Assembly (NCBI GenBank): GCA_903828695.1
Contig: CAIKNE010000133.1
Location: 1 to 64,000, forward strand
Reading direction: 5' to 3'
Source: an uncultured Burkholderiales bacterium
GTDB lineage: Bacteria; Pseudomonadota; Gammaproteobacteria; Burkholderiales; Burkholderiaceae_C
Length of the DNA: 64,000 nucleotides
Below the pieces are notes generated by a model, which was not told the DNA's origin, ran no database searches, and saw only the letters and a program-made list of their open reading frames with translations. The position numbers and the translations under genes are program-made. Positions 7,988 through 18,471 of the stretch are shown here, piece after piece; positions within the stretch are counted from its first letter, which is position 1, and every line of letters begins with the position of its first letter.

Positions 7988-8488
7988 ATGACCATTAAAA
8001 CAGAAATAAATACGGCTGACCTTAGAAAAGCACTAGGCACCTTCGCCACGGGCGTCACGATTGTGACCACTCTGGACAAAGACAAGAACCGGATAGGGGT
8101 CACCGTTAACTCCTTTAGCTCTGTCTCTTTGGAGCCCCCTATAGTTCTTTGGAGCCTAAAGAAATCGTCCCCCAATGTTGCAGCTTTTGATCACAGCGGG
8201 CGTTTTGTTATAAACGTTCTGGCTCAAACACAAGTCAATTTATCCCAAAGATTTGCGAGTTCAATCCAAGATAAATTCAGCTCAGTTGAATTTCGCGAAG
8301 GTTTGGGAGGCTTGCCGATGATAGAAAATTGTGTAGCTAGTTTTCAGTGCATGACTTACCAACGAATTGAAGCAGGAGATCATATTTTGTATCTCGGGGA
8401 GGTTAACGAATATGCACGCGCTGATTACCCAACCCTGATATTTTGCAAGGGTAAATATATGAGCGGACAAGAGATCGAAGCTATTTGA
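7988..8488 (+). CDS. Flavin reductase-like FMN-binding protein
   Basis: The 166-aa protein belongs to the flavin reductase domain family (HpaC-like), which reduces FMN or FAD with NAD(P)H, usually for a partner monooxygenase. Characteristic segments are LRKALGTFATGVTIVTT near the N-terminus, GVTVNSFSSVSLEPPIVLWSL, FVINVLAQ, and a C-terminal YLGEV. I chose the ATG at 7988. The track's TTG adds MRRFCGNIDP, but the only strong ribosome-binding sequence, GAGGAGG, lies inside that extension and 21 bases from the ATG. The true start is therefore open. No monooxygenase gene is adjacent, so the partner is unknown. Confidence 0.8.
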   Translation: MTIKTEINTADLRKALGTFATGVTIVTTLDKDKNRIGVTVNSFSSVSLEPPIVLWSLKKSSPNVAAFDHSGRFVINVLAQTQVNLSQRFASSIQDKFSSVEFREGLGGLPMIENCVASFQCMTYQRIEAGDHILYLGEVNEYARADYPTLIFCKGKYMSGQEIEAI

Positions 8489-8741
8489 TTTTTTGTAAAA
8501 AAGTCTAAAACCATATTCCAGCCCTAACGCCAAGAAAAATTGCTCCGCGGACGGTAAAGGCATAGCATAAGAACACGCCATTTGAATGCTTATCACTTTG
8601 AAATCGGTAGAATCAGACCAAGATACGCATTTGCTCGACTGACCCGAGGGAGCGATTAATGCAAAATTACGCCGTCTTTAATTGGTATAAAATTACCCAG
8701 TTGAATCGTATAAAATCAATTTTTTTTAAAAAGGACCATCA

Positions 8742-9020
8742 ATGAACAAGACTGAACTGATCGAACACATGGCAGCAGATGCTGATATTTCTAAAGCAGC
8801 AGCTTCTAGAGCACTCGCCTCCTTTATCGAAAATATCGGTAAATCCCTCACCAAAGGTAACTCTGTTACTTTGGTTGGTTTTGGCACTTTTAGCCAAAAG
8901 AAAAGAGCTGCCCGCACAGGCCGTAACCCATCTACTGGTGCAGCGATCAAGATTGCAGCCTCTAAAGTTGTACGATTCAGCGCAGGTAAAACCCTCAAAG
9001 ACCGCGTCAACAAGCGTTAA
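8742..9020 (+). CDS. hupB: HU-family DNA-binding protein
   Basis: This 92-aa histone-like protein is of full family length. It starts [11 protein letters not shown] and carries [28 protein letters not shown], with the DNA-intercalating RNP arm, and a Lys/Arg-rich end. It forms dimers that bend and compact DNA. AAAGGA precedes the ATG. Two copies of TATAAAAT (8686-8693 and 8709-8716) lie 23 bp apart upstream and look like -10 elements. A strong terminator follows. Confidence 0.95.
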   Translation: MNKTELIEHMAADADISKAAASRALASFIENIGKSLTKGNSVTLVGFGTFSQKKRAARTGRNPSTGAAIKIAASKVVRFSAGKTLKDRVNKR

Positions 9021-9062
9021 TCGCTCCCTATTCCCGCACCTTACCTAGGTGCGAATTAGATC

Positions 9063-9094
9063 AAAAGCCCAATGCGTTTGCCTTGGGCTTTTTT
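9063..9094 (+). terminator. Intrinsic terminator of the HU gene
   Basis: AAAAGCCCAA and TTGGGCTTTT form a perfect 10-bp stem with a 10-base loop, followed by more T residues, 42 bases after the hupB stop. Confidence 0.9.
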
Positions 9095-9439
9095 GCTGGC
9101 GAACCTAATTCAACAGCACTAAATCTCCCCCCCCCTGGAGCTCATAGTCATAGACCAAAGGTGGTATGAAAAACAGGAGCTAGAACTGGGGTCGCGCCAG
9201 ATATTTGCACCCTCCCCCACGGAATCTAAAATCATTACATCCAACACCATGAGCACTTAAGCCCCCTAATACTCCATGGGTTCTAGGTATGGGGTTAACA
9301 CAAAATTAGCCCACCCTTACATTTGCGGGCAGTTTTTACAGCATTTTTATATCCAAATCAATATTTATGCAGGTTTTTTATATATAGCCCGATACAGTTT
9401 GACCATCGGCAATAATTAATCGCCATTTAGGAGAAATCC
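9095..9439 (+). promoter_or_regulatory. Upstream region of the kdp operon
   Basis: This 345-base stretch has no gene but a C9 run near 9127-9135 and an AT-rich part from 9330 onward. TTTTTACAGCATTTTTATATCC at 9333-9354 resembles the T-rich KdpE site of E. coli, and a related block GGTTTTTTATATAT follows about 30 bp downstream. Regulation by the KdpDE pair encoded downstream is expected from the family; the exact site is a guess. Confidence 0.35.
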
Positions 9440-9544
9440 ATGGACCTTACGTACATTTCCAGCATCTTTGCGCTCTGGCTCTTAACCGCTTGGTTGATCT
9501 CGGGCTTTGACAAACTAACCAGCCCCAATGGAGGTCAATCGTGA
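9440..9544 (+). CDS. Small membrane protein at the head of the kdp operon
   Basis: This 34-codon ORF was too short for the track. ATG is preceded by AGGAGA with good spacing, and it ends in TGA that overlaps the GTG start of kdpF. The product has one hydrophobic stretch ([15 protein letters not shown]) and a polar end. The strong ribosome site and stop-start overlap argue for translation coupled to kdpF. I do not recognise a family; an accessory Kdp peptide is plausible from position. Confidence 0.6.
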   Translation: MDLTYISSIFALWLLTAWLISGFDKLTSPNGGQS

Positions 9545-9639
9545 ACGGTCAAGATCTAATGTATTTGATTGGTGGAGTTTGCTCCCTATTTCTTGTGGTT
9601 TACCTAGTTTACGCATTAATCTATGCGGAGGAGTTTTAA
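9541..9639 (+). CDS. kdpF: Potassium-transporting ATPase subunit KdpF
   Basis: This 32-aa peptide starts with GTG. Its single membrane helix and end, [15 protein letters not shown], match the KdpF pattern (LxxYLxYALxxAExF). KdpF stabilises the KdpABC complex in the inner membrane. Its start overlaps the preceding small ORF, and its TAA overlaps the kdpA ATG. It was absent from the ORF track. Confidence 0.85.
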   Translation: MNGQDLMYLIGGVCSLFLVVYLVYALIYAEEF

Positions 9640-11438
9640 TGAGTACATCAGCTTGGGGGCAATTAATCCTTTTCTTGGTGGTGCTGTTTTTTACGGCCTC
9701 ACCCCTAGGAGCTTGGATCACCAAAGTCTACAACGGAGAATTACCCAAAGTATTTCTAAAAGTAGAAGATTACATTTACAGGGCATTAGGCACTTCGGTT
9801 GACAAATCGATGAATTGGTCGCATTACGCCTACGCCCTCGTGGCGTTTAATGCAGTGGGTGTTTTATTCGTATACGCCGTTCAGCGCCTGCAGGGTATTT
9901 TGCCATTCAACCCCGCGGGGATGACAGCACCTACTGCTGATCTAGCCTTTGATACTGCAGTTAGTTTTGTGACCAACACAAACTGGCAAAGTTATGTGGG
10001 CGAGGCAACTATGAGCTATCTTACTCAGATGCTTGCGCTGACAGTTCAAAACTTCTTCTCAGCTGCAACCGGCATTGCCGTTGTGTTTGCATTGTTTAGG
10101 GGCTTTACGGGCAAATCAACAAAAAGTCTTGGCAATTTCTGGGTTGATATGACCCGCATTACTGCTTGGATTTTGTTGCCCATGTCGATCGTTTTTGCGG
10201 TCTTTCTCAATAGCCAAGGTGTGATCCAAAATTTTGATGCCTATAAGGAAGCTACGACCATTGAGACTACCATATACCAGGAGCCTAAATTAGGCGCTGA
10301 TGGGCAGCCACTCAAAGATGAGAAAGGCAACCCCATCACCGTGAATGCTAAAACCAATCAACAAGTGATTGCAATGGGACCCGTTGCATCGCAAGAAGCG
10401 ATCAAGATGCTTGGCACTAACGGCGGTGGATTCTTTAACGCCAACTCAGCTCACCCTTTTGAGAACCCAACTGCGCTGACTAACTTTCTTCAGATGATCT
10501 CAATTTTCTTGATCCCAGCAGCTCTGTGCTTTGCCTTTGGATCGGTGGTAGGAGATATGCGCCAAGGAGTAGCAATCTTAGCGGCGATGACGATTATTTT
10601 TGTGGTGGCCGTTGTTGTTACAACGAACGCAGAGCAAGTCGGTAATCCGCTTTTGACGCCCCTTGGTGTGGATCAAACCATGAGCACCTTCCAATCAGGT
10701 GGCAATATGGAGGGTAAGGAGGTCAGATTTGGAGTCAACGCATCTTCACTCTTTGCCGTGATCACTACTTCGGCCTCCTGCGGCGCAGTGAACACCATGC
10801 ACGACTCCTTAACACCCATGGGCGGCCTGGTAACCCTCATCATGATGCAACTCGGAGAGGTAGTCTTCGGTGGAGTCGGCACAGGTCTATACAGTATGCT
10901 GATATTCGCAATCCTTGCGGTATTTATCTCCGGCCTGATGATTGGAAGGACTCCGGAGTACTTGGGCAAGAAAATTGAATCGCATGAAATGAAGTTAACC
11001 TCGATTGCGATTTTGGTTACTCCTATCCTTGTACTAGCAGGAACTGCAATTGCTTTGCTAGCTGACGCAGGAAAAGCGGGGGTTGCAAACCCAGGCGCCC
11101 ACGGTTTCTCTGAAATTCTCTACGCCCTAAGCTCTGCGGGGAACAACAACGGAAGTGCATTTGCGGGACTTTCGGCTAACTCACCCTTTTATAACGTTTT
11201 ACTCGCCGTTGTAATGTGGTTTGGACGCTTTGGAGTCATACTGCCGATCCTTGCAATCGCAGGATCATTGGCGGAGAAAAAACGCCTCACAGTTACCGCT
11301 GGCACGATGCCAACCCATGGACCGCTATTTATTATCCTTTTAGTTGGTACTGTTCTTTTGGTCGGATTACTCAACTATGTGCCTGCACTTGCTCTGGGAC
11401 CCACCGTCGAGCACCTCATGCTTTGGGCCAGTTTGTAA
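9639..11438 (+). CDS. kdpA: Potassium-transporting ATPase subunit KdpA
   Basis: The 599-aa, roughly ten-helix inner-membrane channel subunit binds and passes K+ in the high-affinity KdpFABC pump. Selectivity-loop segments of the family are visible, including [35 protein letters not shown] and [13 protein letters not shown]. The track's start at 9528 is wrong: it would overlap kdpF entirely, whereas GGAGGAG and the ATG at 9639 give the family-typical N-terminus MSTSAWGQL. Length is that of the longer, non-enteric KdpA proteins. kdpB follows after 25 bases. Confidence 0.95.
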   Translation: MSTSAWGQLILFLVVLFFTASPLGAWITKVYNGELPKVFLKVEDYIYRALGTSVDKSMNWSHYAYALVAFNAVGVLFVYAVQRLQGILPFNPAGMTAPTADLAFDTAVSFVTNTNWQSYVGEATMSYLTQMLALTVQNFFSAATGIAVVFALFRGFTGKSTKSLGNFWVDMTRITAWILLPMSIVFAVFLNSQGVIQNFDAYKEATTIETTIYQEPKLGADGQPLKDEKGNPITVNAKTNQQVIAMGPVASQEAIKMLGTNGGGFFNANSAHPFENPTALTNFLQMISIFLIPAALCFAFGSVVGDMRQGVAILAAMTIIFVVAVVVTTNAEQVGNPLLTPLGVDQTMSTFQSGGNMEGKEVRFGVNASSLFAVITTSASCGAVNTMHDSLTPMGGLVTLIMMQLGEVVFGGVGTGLYSMLIFAILAVFISGLMIGRTPEYLGKKIESHEMKLTSIAILVTPILVLAGTAIALLADAGKAGVANPGAHGFSEILYALSSAGNNNGSAFAGLSANSPFYNVLLAVVMWFGRFGVILPILAIAGSLAEKKRLTVTAGTMPTHGPLFIILLVGTVLLVGLLNYVPALALGPTVEHLMLWASL

Positions 11439-11463
11439 TTTAATAAATTTACTGAGAACTATT

Positions 11464-13551
11464 ATGAGTAATCAAAAATCACTAACGCTTCTTGACCCAA
11501 ATTTATTAAAGTCATCTTTTGTTGAGTCCTTTAAGAAATTAAGTCCAAAAACTCAATGGAAAAATCCAGTGATGTTTGTGGTTTATCTGGGAAGTATTTT
11601 GACAACTTTCATTGGCTTTATGGTCATGAAAAATCCAGATCAACTCTCCTCCGAGGGGAGCGTCTCTTTTATTTTCCAAATCTCAGCATGGTTGTGGTTT
11701 ACTGTTTTATTTGCCAACTTTGCAGAAAGCTTGGCAGAGGGCAGAAGTAAAGCACAAGCCGCCTCGCTTAGGGGACTAAAGAAAAGTACCATCGCTAAAA
11801 AACTCTCCGCACGAGTGCACTCGTCAAAGTTTGAATCGGTCTTGGCAGAAAATCTTAAAAAAGGCGATGTCGTCCTAGTCGAGACTGGAGATACCATCCC
11901 TTTAGACGGAGAGGTCATTCAAGGGGTTGCGACTGTCGATGAAAGCGCAATTACGGGCGAGTCCGCCCCAGTCGTCAGGGAGTCAGGCGGGGATTTCTCC
12001 TCAGTCACTGGCGGCACCCAGGTCCTATCCGATTGGCTGGTGGTTGAGATTGCAGTAAACCCTGGTGAATCATTTCTCGACAGAATGATCAGTATGGTTG
12101 AGGGTGCTAAGAGACAAAAGACCCCCAACGAAATCGCACTCACCATTTTGCTTGTTGCACTAACCATCGTCTTTCTGATCGTAACTGTTACTTTGTTACC
12201 CTTCTCTGCATTCAGCGTAGAAGTCGCGCAGGCGGGATCCGTCGTTAGCATCACCTCCCTTATTGCTCTTCTCGTATGTCTAATCCCAACTACCATTGGC
12301 GGGCTGCTCTCGGCTGTTGGAGTAGCGGGTATGAGTCGTATGATGCAGGCCAACGTGATTGCTACCTCTGGACGAGCGGTAGAGGCGGCGGGTGACGTAG
12401 ATGTCTTGATGCTGGATAAAACGGGGACGATCACTTTTGGAAACAGACAGGCTGCGGCCTTTATACCCTCCACTGGCGTGTCCGTCATTCAACTTGCTGA
12501 ATGCGCTGTATGGGCCTCGCAAGCAGATGAAACACCTGAGGGGAGAAGTATCGTCGTGCTTGCTCAAAAACTAGGAAATATTCATCCTTTGCAAGGCGAG
12601 ATTTTTGAAGTCCCCTTCACGGCTCAAACCCGTATGAGCGGAATGGATGTAAAGCAAATGGACGGCACAATTCGCTCGCTCAGAAAGGGAGCTGTTGACT
12701 CAGTCAAAAAATATGTGGAGTCCATGGGAAGCATCTTTCCCGCCGATATGGTTCGCATGGCAGATGAGGTGTCTCGTAAAGGTAGCACCCCACTTGCAGT
12801 GATAGACGGCACCACAGCTCTAGGAATCATTGAGCTCAAAGATATCGTAAAGCCCGGCATCAGTGAGCGCTTTGCAGAGCTTAGGAAGATGGGCATTAAA
12901 ACCGTGATGATCACAGGTGATAATAAACTAACTGCAGCCGCAATCGCAGCCGAGGCGGGTGTGGATAGTTTCTTGGCAGAGGCAACACCCGAGCAGAAAT
13001 TAAAGATGATTAGGGATTTCCAAGCTGAGGGCAGGCTGGTTGCAATGACGGGGGACGGTACCAATGACGCGCCTGCACTCGCTCAAGCCGACGTCGCAGT
13101 TGCTATGAACAGCGGAACACAGGCCGCCAAGGAAGCAGGCAACATGGTGGACTTAGATTCCAACCCCACCAAATTGATGGAGATTGTCGAGACAGGTAAA
13201 GCACTGCTGATGACTCGGGGGTCACTAACGACCTTCTCAATTGCCAACGATGTTGCAAAATATTTTGCAATATTACCAGCCATCTTTATCACGACATATC
13301 CCCAGTTGGCCAGCTTAAATGTCATGCATCTGACAAGTCCAAGCTCGGCTATCTTATCGGCCGTTATTTTTAACGCATTGATTATCATCTTCTTAATTCC
13401 TTTAGCGCTGAAGGGTGTTGAGTACAGAGCCGTGGGTGCAGCTGCCCTGCTCAGGCGAAACCTTTTGATTTACGGATTAGGCGGCTTGATCGTTCCATTT
13501 ATTGGTATTAAGGTTATTGATGTGTTGCTTTCCCTAGTGACAACTCTTTAA
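11464..13551 (+). CDS. kdpB: Potassium-transporting ATPase ATP-binding subunit KdpB
   Basis: The 695-aa P-type ATPase subunit energises the Kdp pump. Family motifs are complete: TGES in the actuator domain, the phosphorylation site DKTGT in [12 protein letters not shown], and the hinge [15 protein letters not shown]. The transmembrane part has the expected helices, including [16 protein letters not shown] use the ATG at 11464 ([15 protein letters not shown]) instead of the track's start, which lies inside kdpA. Upstream GAGAAC is a weak ribosome site. kdpC follows after 29 bases. Confidence 0.95.
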   Translation: MSNQKSLTLLDPNLLKSSFVESFKKLSPKTQWKNPVMFVVYLGSILTTFIGFMVMKNPDQLSSEGSVSFIFQISAWLWFTVLFANFAESLAEGRSKAQAASLRGLKKSTIAKKLSARVHSSKFESVLAENLKKGDVVLVETGDTIPLDGEVIQGVATVDESAITGESAPVVRESGGDFSSVTGGTQVLSDWLVVEIAVNPGESFLDRMISMVEGAKRQKTPNEIALTILLVALTIVFLIVTVTLLPFSAFSVEVAQAGSVVSITSLIALLVCLIPTTIGGLLSAVGVAGMSRMMQANVIATSGRAVEAAGDVDVLMLDKTGTITFGNRQAAAFIPSTGVSVIQLAECAVWASQADETPEGRSIVVLAQKLGNIHPLQGEIFEVPFTAQTRMSGMDVKQMDGTIRSLRKGAVDSVKKYVESMGSIFPADMVRMADEVSRKGSTPLAVIDGTTALGIIELKDIVKPGISERFAELRKMGIKTVMITGDNKLTAAAIAAEAGVDSFLAEATPEQKLKMIRDFQAEGRLVAMTGDGTNDAPALAQADVAVAMNSGTQAAKEAGNMVDLDSNPTKLMEIVETGKALLMTRGSLTTFSIANDVAKYFAILPAIFITTYPQLASLNVMHLTSPSSAILSAVIFNALIIIFLIPLALKGVEYRAVGAAALLRRNLLIYGLGGLIVPFIGIKVIDVLLSLVTTL

Positions 13552-13580
13552 TAACTTCACCCTAATAACAAAGATATATT

Positions 13581-14153
13581 ATGAAAAACATTATTCGACC
13601 TGTCCTTGTGCTGTTCACCCTGCTTACTGTGTTAACAGGGCTCATTTACCCCTTACTTATCACTGAGATTGGTCAAGTATTCTTTGCCAGCGCCTCCTCG
13701 GGTAGCTTGGTTTACAAAGGGGATCAATTAATTGGATCTGAATTGATCGGTCAAAACTTTGCTGAACCTAAATACTTTTGGTCTAGGCCCTCTGCTACTG
13801 GACCCATGCCCTACAACGCATCTGCCTCTAGTGGATCCAACCTAGGGCCTTTGAACCCAGCGTTAACCGACGCAGTTAAGTCTAGAATAGAGGCCTTAAA
13901 GGCGAGCGACCCCAACAATAAACTCCCCGTCCCCGTGGACTTGATCACTGCATCAGCCAGCGGACTGGATCCTCACATCAGCGCCGCAGCAGCCCTTTAC
14001 CAGGCGCACCGCGTAGCGAAGGCCCGCAAACTCTCGCCTGCAGAAGTCGTGACCCTGGTTGAGCACTCCATTGAGCACCCTTGGGTTCGTTGGTTGGGTG
14101 AGGAAAAAGTAAATGTCCTAAAGCTCAACCTAGCTTTAGATCAGCTTAGATAA
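13581..14153 (+). CDS. kdpC: Potassium-transporting ATPase subunit KdpC
   Basis: The 190-aa protein has one N-terminal membrane helix (about residues 8-28) and a soluble periplasm-facing domain with KYFWSRPSATGPMPYNASASSGSNLGPLNP, which is diagnostic for KdpC. The end contains LVEHSIEHPWVRWLGEEKVNVLKLNLALD. It bridges KdpA and KdpB and aids K+ binding. The gene order kdpFABC is canonical and kdpD begins 16 bases later. Confidence 0.95.
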   Translation: MKNIIRPVLVLFTLLTVLTGLIYPLLITEIGQVFFASASSGSLVYKGDQLIGSELIGQNFAEPKYFWSRPSATGPMPYNASASSGSNLGPLNPALTDAVKSRIEALKASDPNNKLPVPVDLITASASGLDPHISAAAALYQAHRVAKARKLSPAEVVTLVEHSIEHPWVRWLGEEKVNVLKLNLALDQLR

Positions 14154-14169
14154 CAAGTGAGAGGTACCC

Positions 14170-16932
14170 GTGGCTATTTCTCCTTTTACGAGACCTCAAC
14201 CAGACGCTCTTTTAGAGAAAATAAAGGAGGAGGAGTTAAGGGCTAAAAGGGGAAAACTCAGAATCTACTTCGGTGCAAGTGCTGGCGTAGGTAAGACATT
14301 CGCTATGCTCAACGCGGCTCAGACCGAGCGCCAGCGTCAAAAGCACATCATGATTGGTCTGATCGAGACGCACAACAGGCGTGAGACACAGGCTTTGGTG
14401 AACGGCATTAATAAAATCCCGCTCAAAGAAATAGAGCACAAGGGGCGAATACTCTACGAGTTTGATCTGGACGCAGCACTTCTAGCAAAACCAGACATTA
14501 TCTTAGTCGATGAGCTGGCTCACTCTAACGCCCCGGGTTGTCGTCACCCCAAGCGCTGGCAAGATGTTCAAGAGCTTCTTGATGCTGGAATAGACGTCTG
14601 GACAGCTTTGAATGTTCAACACTTGGAGAGTTTGAACGGAACTATCGGAACCATTACGGGAGTAAGGGTCCATGAGACTGTGCCAGATGTGATTATTGAA
14701 AAAGCAGATGAGGTCATACTGGTTGATGTCACTGCAGATGAGTTGATCAACCGCTTAAAAGCGGGTAAGGTATATATAGCGAAACAGGCTGAACAGGCTG
14801 AAAATAATTTCTTTAAAAAAGGCAATTTAATTGCGCTTAGAGAAATAGCGCTTCGCAAAACAGCTGAACGCGTTGGAGACGATGTACGTAGTTATCGAGT
14901 TGAAAATTCAAGCGCCTCGAACTCCAAGGGCGTCGTGGACGCCCCCTCATGGCACACCTCACAGACCCTTCTGGTCTGCGTAGGCCCTGCCGAGGGAGCT
15001 GAGCACGCAGTCAGAAGCGGTGCACGCTTGGCCGCTCAACTCAGTGTTAAATGGTACGTCGCCTACGTAGAGACGCCTGCCCTACAACGATTACCCTCTA
15101 AGAAGCGCGATAAAGTCCTGACCATCTTAAAGCTTGCCGAGGAGTTAGGTGCAAGCACCTCTGTTTTGACGAGCGATAACATCGCCAGCGCCCTATACGA
15201 GCACGCACACCAACTGAACTGCGCAACTCTTTTGGTCGGACGCCCCGGGGAATATAGATTTGCAAACCTGATCCGAACCTTTAGGCCCACTTTGACGCGT
15301 CAGTTGGCCATCATGGCTCCTGAGATCGATATCATCGAGATCAGCACGCCCAACAGCTCGCGACGCATTAATCCTTACTTAGGCAAAGAGCTCTTAGAAG
15401 AATCAAGCTCTCTTTTTGAAGGCATCCATTGGCCCAAGTACGGTTGGACAGTTGCAACCGGCATATTCACCACATCGATTGCTTATCCATTTTCTAGCAT
15501 TTTCGATCAAGCCAATGTCGTCATGCTCTTTTTGCTCTACGTTGTGATTTGCTCGGTTAAATACGGTAGACGACCCGCAATGGTTGCGGCAGTGCTTGCC
15601 GTATTGTGCTTTGATTTCTTTTTTGTTCCCCCAATATTCTCATTTGCGATATCGGATGCACAGTATTTGTTTACCTTTGCGGTGATGTTAGGTGTTGGGC
15701 TGCTGGTTGGCCAACTCACAGCGAATCTAACTTATTCAGCCCGGATTTCAGCCAGTCGCGAACAAAAAACAAATTACCTATTCGAATTAACGAAAGAGTT
15801 ATCCGCTGCTTTGCATTACAAGGAAGTTATTCAAATTGGTGAGTCAACAATTAGCAGAGTATTTGGTGAAGGCGCAAGAATATTTATCACAGACTTGGAC
15901 AATGTTTTGGACGTAACGCCTCCTGTTCCTGAGGATTTTGATGAAAGCATTGCCGATTGGGCTTTTAACAACAGCAAGTCTGCGGGATTCGCAACCAACA
16001 CACTCTCTGCTTCAAATTGGCACTACGTTCCTTTGGTAGCCCCCATGAACACACGTGGTGTCTTGGCTGTTAAACCATCCAACCCGCGTTGGCTATTGAT
16101 ACCTGAGCAAATCAAACTCCTTGATACGATGGCACGCCAAATATCGATCGCACTTGAGCGGGTTCATTACGTGGAGATCGCTCAACAAACCACAGTTGAG
16201 ATGGAGTCAGAGCATCTGCGCAATACACTGCTCGCGACCATCTCTCATGACTTAAGGACTCCTCTCACCTCACTGATTGGATTTGCGGAGAGCTTGACTC
16301 GTTCTCAGCCCCCACTCAATGTGCAGCAAAGTAGTGCAGCCAAGGCGATTCATGATGAGGCCAAGGGTCTTTTTGCATTAGTCTCTAATTTACTTGAGAT
16401 GGCGAAACTCCAAAGTGGTAAAGTCAATCTTCGAAGGGATTGGTACTCAATAGAGGAGATTGTGGGCACCTCCATTCGTCTTTGCCAGCAATCTTTGGGA
16501 GAGTTTTATGTCTCCAGTCACATCCCAGTCGACCTCCCGCTCATACGCTGTGATGCTGTTTTGATGGAACGCGCATTCGTCAATTTAATTGAAAACGCAG
16601 TCAAATACGCCAAACCCCATAGTGTTGACACGAAGATCGTTATCAATGCGCATATCACTGATGATCATTTCGCCATCTACGTACGTGATTACGGCCCTGG
16701 ACTGTCTGGGCCGAAGAATGCAAAAGATAATTTCTTATTTGAAAAATTCACAAGAGGTCAAACAGAATCTTCAACTCGCGGGGTGGGTCTAGGGTTGTCT
16801 ATCGTTAAAGCCATTGTCGAAGCACACGACGGTACAATCACGGCGAAGAATGCGAGCGATAAGGGTGCTATCTTCACCATCAACCTCCCCCTTGAATCTC
16901 AGCCCAATCCTCCCACTGACCCAACCCATTAG
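14170..16932 (+). CDS. kdpD: Osmosensitive potassium sensor histidine kinase KdpD
   Basis: The 920-aa inner-membrane sensor starts with GTG behind GAGAGG. Domains in order: the KdpD N-terminal domain with Walker-type GASAGVGKTF (about residues 35-45) and VDELAHSNAPG; a universal stress-like domain to about residue 390; four clustered membrane helices (about 430-520); a GAF-like region; HisKA with ISHDLRTPLTSLIGF near residue 695; and an ATPase domain with NLIENAVKYA and GVGLGLSIVKAI. It senses K+ limitation and phosphorylates KdpE. Length is slightly above the E. coli form. Confidence 0.95.
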   Translation: MAISPFTRPQPDALLEKIKEEELRAKRGKLRIYFGASAGVGKTFAMLNAAQTERQRQKHIMIGLIETHNRRETQALVNGINKIPLKEIEHKGRILYEFDLDAALLAKPDIILVDELAHSNAPGCRHPKRWQDVQELLDAGIDVWTALNVQHLESLNGTIGTITGVRVHETVPDVIIEKADEVILVDVTADELINRLKAGKVYIAKQAEQAENNFFKKGNLIALREIALRKTAERVGDDVRSYRVENSSASNSKGVVDAPSWHTSQTLLVCVGPAEGAEHAVRSGARLAAQLSVKWYVAYVETPALQRLPSKKRDKVLTILKLAEELGASTSVLTSDNIASALYEHAHQLNCATLLVGRPGEYRFANLIRTFRPTLTRQLAIMAPEIDIIEISTPNSSRRINPYLGKELLEESSSLFEGIHWPKYGWTVATGIFTTSIAYPFSSIFDQANVVMLFLLYVVICSVKYGRRPAMVAAVLAVLCFDFFFVPPIFSFAISDAQYLFTFAVMLGVGLLVGQLTANLTYSARISASREQKTNYLFELTKELSAALHYKEVIQIGESTISRVFGEGARIFITDLDNVLDVTPPVPEDFDESIADWAFNNSKSAGFATNTLSASNWHYVPLVAPMNTRGVLAVKPSNPRWLLIPEQIKLLDTMARQISIALERVHYVEIAQQTTVEMESEHLRNTLLATISHDLRTPLTSLIGFAESLTRSQPPLNVQQSSAAKAIHDEAKGLFALVSNLLEMAKLQSGKVNLRRDWYSIEEIVGTSIRLCQQSLGEFYVSSHIPVDLPLIRCDAVLMERAFVNLIENAVKYAKPHSVDTKIVINAHITDDHFAIYVRDYGPGLSGPKNAKDNFLFEKFTRGQTESSTRGVGLGLSIVKAIVEAHDGTITAKNASDKGAIFTINLPLESQPNPPTDPTH

Positions 16933-16953
16933 TCTTAGGAAGGCCTCCGCACT

Positions 16954-17664
16954 ATGCCTGTAGCACTTCTTGTCGAAGACGATCCACAAATCAGACGACT
17001 GGTCCGTTCAGCTATGGAGAATGAGGGATGGTCTGTGTTTGAGGTGAACACTATGAGACGCGCAGTCATTGATGCAGGCACACGACAACCCGATTTACTC
17101 ATCATTGATTTAGGGTTACCGGACGGCTCGGGCATAAACCTCATCAGGGAAGTTAGGACTTGGTCAGAGGTCCCCATAATTGTTCTCTCGGCAAGAGTCG
17201 ATGAAACTGACAAGATAGAAGCACTTGACGCTGGTGCAGATGACTATATGACCAAGCCTTTTGGGATTGGCGAGTTACTCGCCCGGTCAAGGGCAAATCT
17301 AAGGCGACCCAGAAATCGGGCACAACAAAGTGATTTAAAAAATACGGAGTCTAGCGAGATTGAGAGCACTTTTAAATTTGGAGAGGTCGAGGTTGATTTC
17401 CGTGCTCGGTTTGTGAAAAGAAACGATACCCAGATTCATCTGACACCCATCGAGTACCGACTGCTCACCGTACTGATTCAAAACGTGAGTCGTGTTTTAA
17501 CTCACAAACAAATACTCACTCAGGTTTGGGGCACAGCAGCTTCAGAACAAAGTCATTACCTTAGGATATATATGGGGCATTTGAGACAAAAACTAGAAAT
17601 CGATCCTACCCAACCAAAGCACTTTTTAACGGAAACAGGTGTAGGATACCGAATGGTTAAATAA
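16954..17664 (+). CDS. kdpE: KDP operon response regulator KdpE
   Basis: The 236-aa OmpR/PhoB-type regulator has a receiver domain (VEDDPQIRRLV, phospho-acceptor in LLIIDLGLPDGSG, Lys in DYMTKPFG). Its winged-helix DNA-binding domain is seen in HLTPIEYRLLTVLIQN and the terminal TETGVGYRMV. AGGAAGG precedes the ATG, 21 bases after kdpD. It activates kdpFABC at low potassium. It is the last gene of the operon; the next gene is convergent only 19 bases away. Confidence 0.95.
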   Translation: MPVALLVEDDPQIRRLVRSAMENEGWSVFEVNTMRRAVIDAGTRQPDLLIIDLGLPDGSGINLIREVRTWSEVPIIVLSARVDETDKIEALDAGADDYMTKPFGIGELLARSRANLRRPRNRAQQSDLKNTESSEIESTFKFGEVEVDFRARFVKRNDTQIHLTPIEYRLLTVLIQNVSRVLTHKQILTQVWGTAASEQSHYLRIYMGHLRQKLEIDPTQPKHFLTETGVGYRMVK

Positions 17665-17683
17665 ACGCAACTAAGCCTCCCGA

Positions 17684-18364
17684 TTAATCGAGCAAATTTG
17701 CGATCTCTTTAAACCCTTTGGCGATATGGTCTGGACTTGAATCCTCTAAGGGTGCGCCCATGTTGTAGCCGTAAGGCATGAGCCAAACCCGCAGACCCGC
17801 ATTTTGAGCCGTCTTCGCATCAACCGATGAGTCACCGATAAAAATAGCCTCCTCGGGCTTTGCGCCTAAAGTCTGTAAGCATAAATTAATTCCTTGTGGA
17901 TCTGGTTTTTTGGTACTCAGCGTATCCCCAGATATAACCACATCAAAATAGTGTTCCAATTGATGCGCATTGATCACGGCCTGCGTGAACCTAGATTCTT
18001 TGTTTGTGACAATAGCCATCTTGATTCCCGCATTTCTTAATTGATTTAGAACGTCAAGCACATCAGGATAGAGATAGCTGCGCTTACCGCAGCGAGCCAA
18101 GTAAAAATCATCAAAGAGTCGGTATACCTCTTGCAATTCAGACCACTCGCGGATTTTTTCGACAGACCATTGCTTTACAAAGACTAAGGCATTAATTAAG
18201 AGCTCTCGCGTTCCGTGCCCGATCAAGTTGCGAACTCTTGACTCGGATACCTCAGCCAGACCCAGAGCTCTGAGCGTGTCGTTGGTCGCATCTGCAATCT
18301 CGCTAACAGTCTCTATTAATGTACCGTCCAGATCAAAGATAATTAATTTTAGTTTAATAGTCAT
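17684..18364 (-). CDS. gph: HAD-family phosphatase, phosphoglycolate phosphatase-like
   Basis: The 226-aa cytoplasmic HAD-IA hydrolase has FDLDGTLIETVSEI (motif I Asp nucleophile), a helical cap, AIVTNKES (motif II Thr), Lys in KKPDPQ (motif III) and FIGDSSVDAKTAQNAG (motif IV). GHGTRELL and length match Gph, which clears 2-phosphoglycolate formed during DNA repair or oxygenation; other HAD substrates cannot be excluded. It is convergent with kdpE, with no close partner on its own strand. Confidence 0.78.
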   Translation of the reverse strand: MTIKLKLIIFDLDGTLIETVSEIADATNDTLRALGLAEVSESRVRNLIGHGTRELLINALVFVKQWSVEKIREWSELQEVYRLFDDFYLARCGKRSYLYPDVLDVLNQLRNAGIKMAIVTNKESRFTQAVINAHQLEHYFDVVISGDTLSTKKPDPQGINLCLQTLGAKPEEAIFIGDSSVDAKTAQNAGLRVWLMPYGYNMGAPLEDSSPDHIAKGFKEIANLLD

Positions 18365-18471
18365 TTTAGAGGACTGTTTTTTGGGATTCTATAACCCTAT
18401 CAATAAAAGAAACCAAACGATCTTAGTCTACCAACAACCTTGGTGGCGACTCATGCAAAAGTTGAAAGAAA

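Noticed and set aside
7706-8175. Minus-strand ORFs before and within the flavin reductase
   Set aside because: Composition is unlike real proteins here and most of the second one is a shadow of the plus-strand gene.
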